Shown: piece by piece, positions 22,980-34,012 of the stretch
Layout: the number at the start of each line of letters is the position of its first letter
How positions within the stretch are numbered: the stretch's first letter is position 1
From: Hofstenia miamia
Lineage: Eukaryota > Xenacoelomorpha > Acoela
NCBI GenBank assembly: GCA_004352715.1
Contig: SCFE01000083.1
Span: forward strand, 1-57,382
Length of the DNA stretch: 57,382 bases
Direction: 5' to 3'
The notes under the pieces: model-generated
Database searches by the model: none
Seen by the model: the letters and a program-made list of their open reading frames with translations, nothing else
Told to the model about the DNA's origin: nothing
Made by a program: the position numbers and the translations under genes

Positions 22980-23096
22980 GAGGCAATAGCATTCTTTGTA
23001 GTGTACTATAATTTTGTTGGAGATAAAAAATAGTAAATAAACTAGTAACTTACATAGTAGTTTAGGTGGTCTTTTGGTAAAGAAATAGAGTTTGAG

Positions 23097-23430
23097 AAAG
23101 TAACCACTAGTTTTGATTCCATTTGCTTTGCCAGTTTGTTGAGTATCATATAGTTCAGTAAATAAATTAAGAAAGAAAAGGTTTAACCAGTTTTGTTTTC
23201 TTTAGGAGTTTTTTTAAGAAAAGGAATAAAGAAAAGGTACATTCCAGTTTCATTTCCATTTTCTTTAGAAATTCTTCAATTACTGAGTAAATAAATAAAG
23301 AAATGAAGAAAGATAAAGTATAGACCAGTTTCAGTTCCATGTTCTTTTAACATTCTTGTATTACTGAGTTAGTAATTAATAAAGTAAAGAAAAAAAGGCA
23401 TAAACCAATTTCAGTTCCATGTTCTTTTAA
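23097..23430 (-). repeat. 5' leader tandem repeat array of the LTR element
   Basis: Four to five imperfect units of about 55-80 bp. Each contains a word like CCAGTTTCAGTTCCATGTTC followed by an AT-rich, AG-rich spacer (units start near 23100, 23184, 23240, 23321 and 23399). The last unit abuts the primer binding site. It lies in the untranslated leader between PBS and gag. Confidence 0.6.
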
Positions 23431-23446
23431 CCATCCTGGGTCACCA
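23431..23446 (-). other. Primer binding site of the LTR element
   Basis: Immediately inside the 5' LTR the minus strand reads TGGTGACCCAGGATGG. TGG directly after the LTR end (…GCTACA) is the standard complement of a tRNA 3' CCA. This fixes the LTR boundary at 23447. The priming tRNA is not identified. Confidence 0.75.
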
Positions 23447-23930
23447 TGTAGCATTTATGGGTCTAGTGTCAGAATATTATTAAAATACAAATAACATCTA
23501 GCATACAATGCATAAATAACAACGGTTTTCAAGCACTGAGAAGGAATTATGCAACAAAAACTATGTAATGGAATTAGCAAATGAGTAATAACACTGATTA
23601 GCTGTGAAATAGTACATCTAAGTTTTGAGCACACAAATTGTAAAGTAATCAATTGAAAATAGAAAGAGTTTAGCCATGTCTAACAGCTGAAACAAAGTAA
23701 AGTAACAGTAAAGTAAAACTACCATGAGAATGAATGCCTTCTAGATCATGGAAGAGCTGAAGGGTATTGCAAGGCTGACACACTTGTGCTGCCTCAGATA
23801 TACCAACAAGCTCTTCCTTGATAAAAACGAATTTAGCTTGACCTCAAATTATCAGTAATTGAATAAGAGTAAAAATTAAAGCATCCAATTTAGACCAAAT
23901 CAAAATGATTTAATAAAACTAATGCGTACA
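23447..23930 (-). repeat. 5' LTR of the Ty3/gypsy element
   Basis: Homologous to 13879-15037 minus the MITE. On the minus strand it begins TGTACGC at 23930 and ends GCTACA at 23447, giving TG…CA termini. It contains the conserved hairpin at 23750-23817. Confidence 0.85.
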
Positions 23931-23933
23931 GTA

Positions 23934-25587
23934 CAAGTTCCTTTTTAAACCAATTGCGTAGATATGTGACTGCATCAAGCTGTGCAAATTTAAGCAAATT
24001 CTGATAATTTTAAAATACCCTCTATATTCTGTTACAGAGCCTGAAAAACCGTCAAAAGAGCAACAATATTAGCATTTTATTATGCTCTTACAAGCTAGGC
24101 AATAACTAAACTGGTTAAAGCACCTTAAAACATAAGCTGTGGTAATAAAATAACAAAAATGCTACCCTTTGAGACATTTTAACCTCAAAAATAACGGAGA
24201 ATACAGTAAATTTGACATATATATATACTAAATTTTCTGTGTTTAGTTTTCTTATTTAGAAGAAAAAGAACTCTAAAAGTCACTATATCATAATTTTGAC
24301 TTGATTTTGCTTGTAAAAAGCTCAGCATAATGCTAATGTATAATTATCAACCCATTGACATGTAATAATATGCTAGTATCAATATAATGCTTTAATTTGT
24401 TGAATAAAATAGAATTCATAGAAGAGCTTCTAGTTGATTGGTTACTAAAAATTCAGTCATAATTCAATCACATAGAAAGAAAATGCTAGATGAAAAAAGA
24501 AAAACCAAAAGTGAAGGATCCGTGTGGACCTGTAAAAAGAACAAACAGTGAATGTAATCATGTACTTGATGTTCTTTAGATGAAATATCTCAATAAGAGT
24601 GGTCACTAGTTAAAATTTTTTGTGAACATTAATGGTCACTTAAAAGTTACTCTCAGTTGAGTAAAAAATAAATATAGCTACAAAAAACACAGATGATATA
24701 CAGGAAAAATGCAATGACCACCATAGCAACTCGTAGCTGAATGACAAAAATTTCATTGTTGCATATTGTTGTTATAATTGAGGAGAATGGGAACATGAAA
24801 TATGTGATAGCAGAATCCAATTGTTTGATATTGCGCCTAAGTTAGGATGTAAAGTTGGAAGAAAATGGCCAGCATCAATATTTAGAGGACTTAACTAGCC
24901 ATCAGTTTGTACTGGAAAGGAGAACATCAGACTCATAGTCCCTTAAATATGACTACTTAGAGGAAAATCCTGGCTGCTATTTTAGATATTACATAGTGAT
25001 GGTGCATGGCCAAGGTTGCTCCAAACGCAATGGTCAGCAAATCCTGATTACTTAAATTTGTTGAGTACAGTATATTATATGGAAGTTGTTAATGATATTG
25101 TTGAGGGGAGAGTGAAAGATATCAAAGATTATGTAAAGTGACTAATGATGGAAGATACGGAGTAAGAATGGTTCTCGCATTCAGTTCACATCGAATATAA
25201 ATTATATCCTTTCTGACGAATGAAATGGAAGAGCATATATGGCATATAATTTAAAGATATGCACGGATATCCTACCTACCTATAGTCAAACTCAAGAAAG
25301 TGCAATTAAGTAACTAGGTGACCGCATTTCTCTTGTTGAAATTCTTGTGTGCTATTTTTGCAAAGTTAACACAATGATGGCTTGGAATTTTTATGCATTT
25401 TACTTAAAATCGAATGAAATCATTTCCATAAATATATCAAACTTTAATTGAAGCATTGCAACATTTTCTGTTTTTTAGTTTTAGCGACCCCAAAGGTAGA
25501 GGGCATTTCAATATTAACGGAAATACCCCAAAATTGCACAGTTTGATGCAGTCATATAGCTGCACAATTGGTTTAAAAAGGAACTTG
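23934..25587 (+). mobile_element. Tc1/mariner-like element with long terminal inverted repeats
   Basis: The left end CAAGTTCCTTTTTAAACCAA (23934 on) is repeated inverted at the right end, …GGTTTAAAAAGGAACTTG ending at 25587. Similarity continues for about 100 bases (GACTGCATCAA, CTGTGCAA, CCCTCTA blocks). Inside, near 24990-25140, the plus strand reads DGAWPRLLQ…QWSANPDYLNLL…VEGRVKDIKDYVK. This resembles the second and third catalytic motifs of Tc1/mariner transposases (DGA… and W-x-x-x-PDLNPLD) in shortened form. No TA duplication is evident (flanks GTA and ATC). It directly abuts the LTR element. Confidence 0.7.
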
Positions 25588-25618
25588 ATCTGAAGAAGGT
25601 ATAAAATTAAACACCTTA

Positions 25619-25623
<5 letters not shown>

Positions 25624-25669
<46 letters not shown>
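25624..25669. repeat. (TA)n microsatellite
   Basis: About 22 TA units followed by TTATATATAATT. Confidence 0.96.
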
Positions 25670-25677
<8 letters not shown>

Positions 25678-26236
25678 ATTCAATAATTCGTATACATGTG
25701 ATTTTTAAACACTTCTTGAATATCCTTACATTCTCCAGTTAGAGCACACACGTGCATAAAAATGTTCCATAACCTTGCACGGAAGAGTACCAATATGTAT
25801 GCGGTTGTCAAGCAAAAATTTCCTTACTTTTGGGGATACTTTGACAAAAACCATCGACAATTGTTTATATCTTAAATTTTTAGTAAATAATGTCTCAAAC
25901 ATTGAATCATTTAAACCACACAAATCTTGGAACTTCGGGTTTTCAACGAAAATTCTTTCTTTGTTCCATAAAATAATTGGGTACATTAAGAATTTTTAGG
26001 ATATTTTGTATTCTACAAAATTCTAGGACTTATTTTTCCCGAGATAATTCATATTTAGGAATATTCTTTCAATTTTACAAAAAAATCCTTAGTAGCTTAA
26101 ATTTCTTTAAGAATGTCCAACAAGATTTTTAATCCAACAAGACTTTTCTATCCAACAAAACTTTTCATCAGCGAACTTCCTCCTTTCCACAATAGGTTAC
26201 TTCAGAGTAACAACGAATATGTTAAAGTGAACAAAA

Positions 26237-28770
26237 TTGTTTTTAACACATCAAATCAAAAATTCACGTTTTAAAAAGCAGCTACTAAATGTATCCTACT
26301 GTCCGCATAAGAAATTCTCTAATTCTTTTGTTCAACAACTAGACGAAGAATTATCACTTGCCTATTGTGAAAATAAAGACTTAGTACTTTTCGGGGATTG
26401 GAACCTAAATTATTGTAATGCTAATGACCAACGTAAAATGGATCTGTTTCTGAACACATTTAATTTAAAACATTGGCCAATAAAACATTGCCTACTAGAA
26501 TGACATCATCGAGTAGAACACTAATTGACTAGTTTATACTAGCTGAGAACAATCTATATTTTGAGTATACTACTTCTGAATGCCAATTCTCTGACCACCG
26601 TTTTACATCTATCAAATTTCAAAAGTCTCCAAAAACAACATGAAATGGATTAAAACTCTTAAAAAATATTATTGAAAATATTAATAATTTTAAACCATCT
26701 CTCTCATCAGAAAATTGGTTTCCTGTATATTCTACATCAAATTTAAATCAAATGCTGGAAAACTTTTTTAAAAATTTTTTAATTTTATCTTAATAGAATT
26801 TGTCCTGAAAAGAAAATAATGGTTGAATCCAGTACAAACTCCAAAGCAAACAATACTTTTTCGAATAAACCTTAGATAACTGAAACTTTCAAAGCATTGA
26901 TTCGTGAAAAGAACAAAGCGTTTAAACATTTTATGAATTGTGGAACCAGCAAGAATTTTGCCGCATATAAAAAGACTCATACGGCATTAAAAATGAATAT
27001 ACGCGCTTTCCAAATGAACGTTCAAAATCAAACTCAATTGATGTGATAAAAGATCAGAAAAGAAACAATCTTACTGACAATTTAGAAATATCTAATGAAT
27101 TAAATAAGACTTTTGTAAACCTAGGAAAATACAATGCCCCCTTGTTACGTACGAAAACGTTTCACGAAAAATTTTTACACCCGAATTTTCTTTCCGACTC
27201 ACAACTTGTTATGAAATTATTAAGTCAATCAATAAGCTTAAAACCAACAAATCAAGCGGTCCCTCAAGCATTCCCTCACGGGCTCTTAAGATTACTGCAG
27301 ATATCAATGCAAGTCCCTTAAATTTTATCTTTAATAAATGCATAAAATTTAGTTACTTTCCAGATAACCTGAAACTTCCTCACATTACTTCTATTTTCAA
27401 GAAAACGATCCATTAAATGCCACTAATTATCGACCAATCTCAATGCCTTCTCCAATAAGCAAAATATTCGAAAGATTATTGCATAATCAAACAACTGAAC
27501 ATCTAAATAAGTACAATTTATTATCAAAAACCCAATTTGGATTTCGCAAAAATTTCTCAATAACTGATTCATTATTAAATGCTACTGAACTTGGAGAGCA
27601 TCACTCGATTCTAATAAATGTGTAGGTATATCTTGCTTAGAACTTTCAAAAGGTTTTGATTCGATTAATCATAACATTCTAATTGAAAAGCTATCTTACT
27701 TAACATTTTCTAGTAGTAGTAAGCAATTGATAACTAATTACCTCAATCAAGGATTCTAAAAATTAAATTAAATGATATTTTTTCGGAATGGTTACCGGTT
27801 TACAATGGGGTGCCTCAATGTACTATTCTAGATTTTCTTCTTTTTAGTATTTATGTAAATAACATGCATTCTATAACTAAATTGCAATTTAATCCAATAT
27901 GACAATGATACCTGCATTTTCAGCGATAATTCCTCAATGCACCTAGCAGCGGAATCTATAGAATTGAATTGAAACAAATTTTCAAAATATTTTTGTATGC
28001 ACAAGTTGAATATTAATGAAGCTAAGACAGAATTTTGTATTTTACAGCCGAATAAAAGCAATTACGATATTTCTGCAGTGACTTTAAAAGTCAAAAATAT
28101 TAATGTTCCTATTGTAGACATTTTCAAGTATCTAGGAGTAACCTATTGACTCAAAGTTAAAATTCAACTCTCATCAACTTAATAGTTAAAAAATAGCTAT
28201 AGGTATAAAAAATATGACACTAGTAGTTAGGCAATTACCACCGTGTGCGATAATTCAATTTTACCATGTCCTTAGTATGAGTCACCTTAATTATGCAAAC
28301 ATTTTATTTACTGATCTAAACGATGTCCTTTATAAAAAACTTGATATTTAATTAAAATGAACATTAAATATTTCAGCGAAAAACTCATCGAAAACTAATG
28401 GCATTACATTTCTAAGGTCAATTCTCTTTCCAAAACAACTCGTTATATTGAATACCCTGATGACATTCTTCAAGCTAATCAAACATTTACTACCTTATGA
28501 TGTGACAAAAAACCCGGTATTTATTCATAAACAGAAATCAAGATCAAAACTTTTTACATGTGTTAAATATAAGAAAAACGTTTTATTGAAATCTTTCATT
28601 AATGTCGCCATTTGAACCTGGAATTCGCTACCTAAAGAAATTTAAAATATTGAAAAATTGAAATCTTTTAAAAATCATTTAAAAATCTTCGTTAAGCAAA
28701 AATATATTACTGGTAAAAGTGCATCATCTATAATCTCGCCTTTTGAACAATTTACTAAGTTCTTTATTTT
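26237..28770 (+). pseudogene. Non-LTR retrotransposon (family A), endonuclease plus RT, decayed
   Basis: The endonuclease part (26237-26503) has GDWNLNYCNANDQRKMDLFL followed by an N-L-K-H segment, then in another frame an SDHRF block near 26590, the order seen in AP-type endonucleases. RT follows: ATNYRPISMPSPISKIFERL (about 27420-27480), TQFGFRKNFSITDSLL, then SKGFDSINH (the palm aspartate) near 27650 and GVPQCTILDFLLF near 27810. The FADD region is too degraded to read. C-terminal sequence runs to about 28770, where family B sequence begins. The 3' third is duplicated inverted at 2371-3373. Many stops. Jockey/CR1-type by domain order. Confidence 0.8.
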
Positions 28771-28774
28771 TATT

Positions 28775-29000
28775 TTATTTGCAATGTATGTAAATGACAT
28801 AATTAAACATGTTAAAACATATTGAAATATATCAATTTGCTGATGATACTTGCCTCATAAATACAGATAATGATGCATTTAGGGCTACAAAAAATTTAGG
28901 TATTTCTCATTCAATCNTTTTTACACTGAGCTCACCACACACATAGACACACACACACACACACACACATTTATTCTATATATATTTTATTATTTTGTAA
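28775..29000 (+). pseudogene. Family B LINE, 5' FADD block and 3' tail joined across an n
   Basis: 28775-28916 reads NDIIKH… and the FADDTCLINTDND region with frame breaks. After the n, TTTACACTGAGCTCACC matches the 3' end of the copy at 5327-5345. A (CA)n tract at about 28946-28968 follows. Confidence 0.7.
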
Positions 29001-29119
29001 ATATATGTATTTGTAGTTTGTAGCTTTTTTACTGTCATTTATTTTCAGCAATAAATTTGCTTTGACTCATTTCATTAAATTGGTTAATTATTAAACTAAA
29101 TGGAACTCACTTTAACTGG

Positions 29120-29480
29120 ATTTTTATTAAAATGGTGTTCCACAAGGAACAATTTTTTGACCTTTAATATTCAATATGTATGTAAACGATTTGAACAATC
29201 ATACCACATGTAATTCCACAGAACTTGCTGATGATACTATGCTACTCAATTCACATAAGTCTCCTGAAATTGTTATAAATGTTTCCGAAGACAATTGCAC
29301 TTTTCTTGCACAGCATATTGCTTCATTACAACTAAGAATAGACCCATCTAAAATTCAATTTTGTTTAATTAGACCTAAATCCTACGATAACATCACAAAT
29401 GTTTCTCAAGTTTCAATTAAGGCTCTTTGCAGAAATATCGCAACAGCTTCTAAACAAAATTGGTATTATTCTTGATTTTT
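29120..29480 (+). pseudogene. Non-LTR RT fragment (third family)
   Basis: Reads NGVPQGTIF, a stop, PLIFNMYVNDL, then ELADDTMLLNS (the xADD active-site block) and LRIDPSKIQFCLI. These are RT motifs B, C and D of a jockey/CR1-type element. It is clearly different from families A and B in the window, and isolated: neither the endonuclease nor the C-terminus is seen. Confidence 0.7.
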
Positions 29481-29599
29481 TTAATTCAAAATTTAATTTC
29501 TCTTTATCTTTGATTGGAAACTTTAACTTTGTTGCTAATATAAGGAAGTTTCCAATATATTTGTTTTAAATTTGGTCCTTCTTTTGATTTGATTTGGTT

Positions 29600-29973
29600 A
29601 TGATTGTTACGCTTTAATAATATTACTTCATCTATGTTTTTTAATCAACAATCTTACATCGGAGAGACACGAAGAAACTTCGCTACAAGAATCCAAGAAC
29701 ATCTTTCAGGTCACATTAAATCAGAAATTTACCAACATCAACATCCAATTAAAAAAAAAATTTTAAAATATTGTTAAAAACAAACTATCCAATAATTGCA
29801 GAATCACTATATATATAGAAAGAAAAAAGATCAAGATTAATGAATAAGCAGAAGAATTATTATAACATCAACATTTTTTAATGCATGCAATTTTAATTAA
29901 TTTTAAGTGTAGTTAATTGTAATTAGTTTTCCTTCCAAATTTGTTCTGATAAAGATTTTGAATCGAAACCGGT

Positions 29974-29977
<4 letters not shown>
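29600..29977 (+). pseudogene. Penelope-like element 3' end, GIY-YIG fragment
   Basis: Near 29645-29750 the frame reads QSYIGETRRNFATRIQEHLS then SEIYQH, the YIG-x-T-x-R and RIxEH core of the GIY-YIG nuclease of Penelope-like elements. A purine-rich decayed tail follows. A GATAAAGATTTTGAATCGAAACCGG-type end precedes the (TA)n tract at 29977; such GA-CGAAAC endings are usual 3' of these elements. Confidence 0.6.

Positions 29978-30007
<30 letters not shown>
29977..30007. repeat. (TA)n microsatellite at a gap edge
   Basis: TA tract running directly into N at 30008. Confidence 0.95.
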
Positions 30008-30610
30008 NNNNNNNNNNNNNNNNNNNNNNNNNNNNNNNNNNNNNNNNNNNNNNNNNNNNNNNNNNNNNNNNNNNNNNNNNNNNNNNNNNNNNNNNNNNNN
30101 NNNNNNNNNNNNNNNNNNNNNNNNNNNNNNNNNNNNNNNNNNNNNNNNNNNNNNNNNNNNNNNNNNNNNNNNNNNNNNNNNNNNNNNNNNNNNNNNNNNN
30201 NNNNNNNNNNNNNNNNNNNNNNNNNNNNNNNNNNNNNNNNNNNNNNNNNNNNNNNNNNNNNNNNNNNNNNNNNNNNNNNNNNNNNNNNNNNNNNNNNNNN
30301 NNNNNNNNNNNNNNNNNNNNNNNNNNNNNNNNNNNNNNNNNNNNNNNNNNNNNNNNNNNNNNNNNNNNNNNNNNNNNNNNNNNNNNNNNNNNNNNNNNNN
30401 NNNNNNNNNNNNNNNNNNNNNNNNNNNNNNNNNNNNNNNNNNNNNNNNNNNNNNNNNNNNNNNNNNNNNNNNNNNNNNNNNNNNNNNNNNNNNNNNNNNN
30501 NNNNNNNNNNNNNNNNNNNNNNNNNNNNNNNNNNNNNNNNNNNNNNNNNNNNNNNNNNNNNNNNNNNNNNNNNNNNNNNNNNNNNNNNNNNNNNNNNNNN
30601 NNNNNNNNNN
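30008..30610. other. Assembly gap (603 N)
   Basis: Run of N; long frames called across it are artefacts. Confidence 0.99.
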
Positions 30611-30662
30611 GAATAATGTTGAGAAAAATGAAGTAATGTTCATAAAAGAAAGAAAACGAAAA

Positions 30663-30870
30663 CTACAACAAACGCTGATGTTTCGCAGCTGAATACAAAA
30701 GTTCGAGTGCATCCACAGTCTCTGGTGATAGCGACGATTTTCGTTCAGAAACAGTGAGACCGCAAGATGAAAAATCTCGTTCGGATTGTCCAGCTTTTCT
30801 TCCAAAATTCTGATCAGCCACTAGTAGGCTTAAACACAAATCTGCCTGGAAAAGCTCGAATTTCTGACGT
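30663..30870 (-). pseudogene. hAT transposase C-terminal dimerisation domain
   Basis: Minus strand, ending at a stop at 30663: GQSERDFSSCGLTVSERKSS, then LSPETVDAL and a short tail. The SER-x-FS-x-x-G and R/K-S-x-LSPE-x-V signatures are those of the hATC region. Upstream residues that should read as the conserved L-x-I-P-A-T-S-A block are scrambled, so it is a relic. The 5' half of the same stretch is duplicated at 860-945. Confidence 0.65.
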
Positions 30871-31189
30871 TAGCTCCGCAGCTGTACACATATCGTCAGT
30901 GTGAGTATAAGCTATAAAGACTAACTAAAATCAAGCCAATTAACGAAGTCAATCAATCAACCTACTTCAGTGATGTCAATCAAGGTAATTAAGTACAACG
31001 TCTATCAAAACAAATCTCGTTTGATGTTGGGGAGAATCGACACAATAAATAATCTAATTTACCACGCTGAAACTTTTAATTCTTGCGCGCATCCAACCCG
31101 ATTTCAACCCAAAACGCCTTGGAAAATCTCGACCCGAACCCGACCCGCTTCCTACAGACACAAAGTTGCATGCCTCAGTACATTGTAAC

Positions 31190-31683
31190 TGATCTTCTCT
31201 AAAAATTCCTGGCTGAATCTTTCTGTAAATCTGGTCACAAAGTTTACCAAATATTCGATTGAATTTGGTTTTTGTGTATAACTTCAGCTTGAGCTGCCAC
31301 TCAGAAATGGAAGTCTAGAGGATTAAAATCAGGACTGTGTGCTGGCCAGAGGTACTCCATTCTTCTACTGATTACTTGTCCTTGGAATTTGTCAATCAGA
31401 AATTTTAAAGCCTAATTTGTGCAATGCGGAGGAGCACCATCTTGCATCCACCAGAGAGAAGAACGTGTTGCATAGGGACGTAACTTGGGCCAAACAATAT
31501 CCTTTAACAAGCTAAGATAAGAGTCTCTATTCACAGACAACATTTCCATTACCGTCAAACAATGCGTAGACGATTGGATTTTTTCCTTTAACAAGAGCAA
31601 CGAAAAACATGATCTTCACATCATTCCTGTCATTTGTTTCAATGATGTTGTGAGGGTTACTACAAGCACACTCTCCGTCATTG
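31190..31683 (-). pseudogene. Tc1/mariner-superfamily transposase fragment (right copy)
   Basis: Reverse complement of 49-542, with the DGAPPH and SPDFNPLD motifs and the same internal stops. Beyond 31683 the sequence departs from the left copy: the left arm continues the transposase upstream, whereas here a different sequence runs to an n at 31772. Confidence 0.8.
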
Positions 31684-31869
31684 GCTGAACTATCCATATT
31701 TTCTTGTTGTCTGAAAACATCTTCGTTTTGATTTTGAAGCTCTGACAGGATTCTTAAATCAAATGTCTCACNTTTTAGCTACAAAATCCTGTATCTTTGA
31801 TACTACTTTATACAATGAAAATACACATAAAAATGAATTTAAAAGTTACGTTGGAGATGGTACACACTG

Positions 31870-32246
31870 TATATTAGGACTTGCGGGTACGGGTGAAATT
31901 CGGCTAGATTAACTTATTTCGTCTTATTGGATGAATCTGTTTATTTATTAGTTTGTTTGTGCCTAGTTCTACTTGTAACGACTTTGATATATTTTATATA
32001 CTCCCAATTTTTCCAACCAGAATTTCTCTAATACAGCATGTTGTAATGTAAGATAAGATATTTCTATTACAGTATAGAAATTTACATGTATTGTCAATAA
32101 ATGATTTTTGAGGCATTATAAATATTCAATTTTTTTTGGTTTAATTATTTACGGGCGGGTACGGGTACAACCATCACGGGTACGGGTATCAATTATCCAG
32201 TAATTGGCGGGTACGAGTATGAAAACCGCCTACCCGCACACCCCTA
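31870..32246 (-). mobile_element. hAT-like terminal segment, one end only
   Basis: Read on the minus strand from 32246 the sequence begins TAGGGGTGTGCGGGTAGGCG and continues with repeated ACCCGTACCCG/GGGTACGGGTA words (about 31890, 32150-32215). A TAGGGGTGTGCGGGT end with GGGT-rich subterminal repeats is a common hAT-type terminus. The partner end is not found; an n at 31772 may have cut it. Confidence 0.5.
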
Positions 32247-32267
32247 ATATATATATATATATATATA

Positions 32268-32346
32268 NNNNNNNNNNNNNNNNNNNNNNNNNNNNNNNNN
32301 NNNNNNNNNNNNNNNNNNNNNNNNNNNNNNNNNNNNNNNNNNNNNN
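32268..32346. other. Assembly gap (79 N) inside a (TA)n tract
   Basis: (TA)n at 32247-32267 and 32347-32366 on both sides of N. Confidence 0.98.
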
Positions 32347-32366
32347 ATATATATATATATATATAT

Positions 32367-34012
32367 ACATACAGGGCTGCCAGATAAAGATTTAGGCTGA
32401 GGGCACTTCAAGGGTTGATACAATTTCAGAATAATTTTCTTGGTCTCAGTTTCCGCTAGGTGAACATCATGAAATTACGAGTGGGTTTTTAACTATATTT
32501 GCATTGTCAGCAGTAGATTCACTTTGATTTAAAACATCGCTAGTTTATGTTGAAACATTACCATTAGAAGAAGTATTGCTTGAAACATATAAGTAGAAGC
32601 AGAACTTTTACTGTATTTTTTAAGTGATTTGGCTCTTGTCGGCATAACAAGAGTTAGAAAATACAGAATTGGCCAATAGATTAAAACTTTGATAAACAGC
32701 GGATACCTTTTGGTGCTATATCAATTAAATTATCAAAAATTGTTTGATTTTCTTAAACAACAATTGCCTTGACCACTAAGATGGGGAAGAAAATGTTGTT
32801 AGCAATAATTTTTGTCAGCCGTGAGAAATACAAATGAATGCAAAACACTAGCTATTTTGACTAATCATGAGACAACAGCTTTACATAACTTTATTTGAAC
32901 CATCACAATGGGTAAATAGCGTGATATTTCAGATATAAAATAAGTAAGTTGCGGGCATGATTATAATTAAAATGGAGTAAAAAATGAAAGAAATTACAAA
33001 AAAGGCAACCCTAAAATTATGAATTCAATGCGTGAAAATTTTAATAAATTCGCAAAAAATCAATTGTGAAGAAATTCAAAAAATTCTCAAAAATCGTAAG
33101 CCTGACACTCAATGAGATAAAATGCAATCAGACAAATAAGTTATATTTAATGGAATTTGACATGTTTTAATGTTTGTAATGGAAAGTAAATTTAATTAAA
33201 CATTCATTTTGAGATCGCAACACTTTTTTAAGATTCATTTTCGATCTTAAAACAAAAGATTACTTTTTATCAAACCCTGACAAAATTGAATGACGGCTTA
33301 AGATGAATCTTTGCTTAAAGGTAAGAAAATTTAAACAAAAATATATCAAATCTGATTGTATTTGCTTATAATTCGAAGCCAAAATGAATTTTCAGTAGAC
33401 CTTTCAAGTTGATGGACTTCAGTCAGAAAATATGTTATTTGATGTTGATATCCTATGTAGGATATGTTATATTGAGAAAACTCATATAATGCGCACACTA
33501 AATGTCTAAACAGAAACATTGCTGACGATTCTATAAATTAATGAAGTGAGGTATCATTGATAAAAGCCACTAAATAAAATGCAATGCACAGAAGGAATGT
33601 GTGACAGTTAATATTCGTTGTATTGTAAGTATTTTTCTTAAGTTCATTGACATTGGGTTGCTTCAAGTTTGTAACTAATTGTAACACTATTGAATTTTTT
33701 TTAACGATCAACAACTTATATTCGATTAAATTTTTATAATTACAATCATTCAAAATCATCTATATATTTAAAAATCCAATTATTTAGTTACTAATAACTA
33801 AAATTTCTCATGTTAATAGTACTAAAGTTCAATTAAGCATTGAATTATGTAGTTTGTCCATATCCTCTTCACAAGTAGCTTCATTCGTTTGCAGTCTACG
33901 CACTTTATCAAAAATATGTAATTGTATGCGAGGATTGTTTTCTATACATGGGACATGTATGTGATTTCCGCAACTAAGTAATAAAGCAATTTGAATGAAG
34001 GAAATGTCATAA
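32367..34012. other. AT-rich stretch without a recognisable gene
   Basis: No supportable ORF. CAGGGCTGCC at 32372 resembles an hAT terminus, but no matching partner with a target duplication was found. Confidence 0.6.

Larger units (their letters stand above)
13879..23930 (-). mobile_element. Old Ty3/gypsy-type LTR retrotransposon, nested insertions inside
   Basis: A minus-strand element with both LTRs: 5' LTR at 23447-23930, 3' LTR at 13879-15037 (interrupted by a MITE). Gene order on the minus strand is gag (capsid, zinc knuckle), protease, reverse transcriptase, a disrupted region, integrase and a third ORF remnant, the order of the Ty3/gypsy class. Every ORF carries stops or frameshifts. 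The LTRs differ at roughly one base in ten plus indels by eye, so the insertion is old. Three internal blocks are duplicated at small N runs or n bases (19621/19824, 21489/21640, 21998/22258), probably from unmerged haplotypes. The five bases outside the LTRs (AGTGA and GTACA) do not form an obvious target duplication. Confidence 0.85.
27770..31683. repeat. Right arm of the large inverted repeat
   Basis: Inverted counterpart of 49-3373. Segments 27770-28916 and 30785-31683 match. A single n at 28917 joins the head of a family B LINE directly to its 3' tail; the roughly 700 bp missing there is present in the other arm (1524-2226). This supports the view that the arms are two versions of the same locus. 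Confidence 0.85.

Noticed and set aside
25726-25986. 86-residue minus frame with a Cys-Asn-Trp ending, considered as a retroelement ORF1 zinc knuckle
   Set aside because: Only a vague resemblance; the expected CCHC residues are missing, and it lies opposite in strand to the neighbouring LINE.
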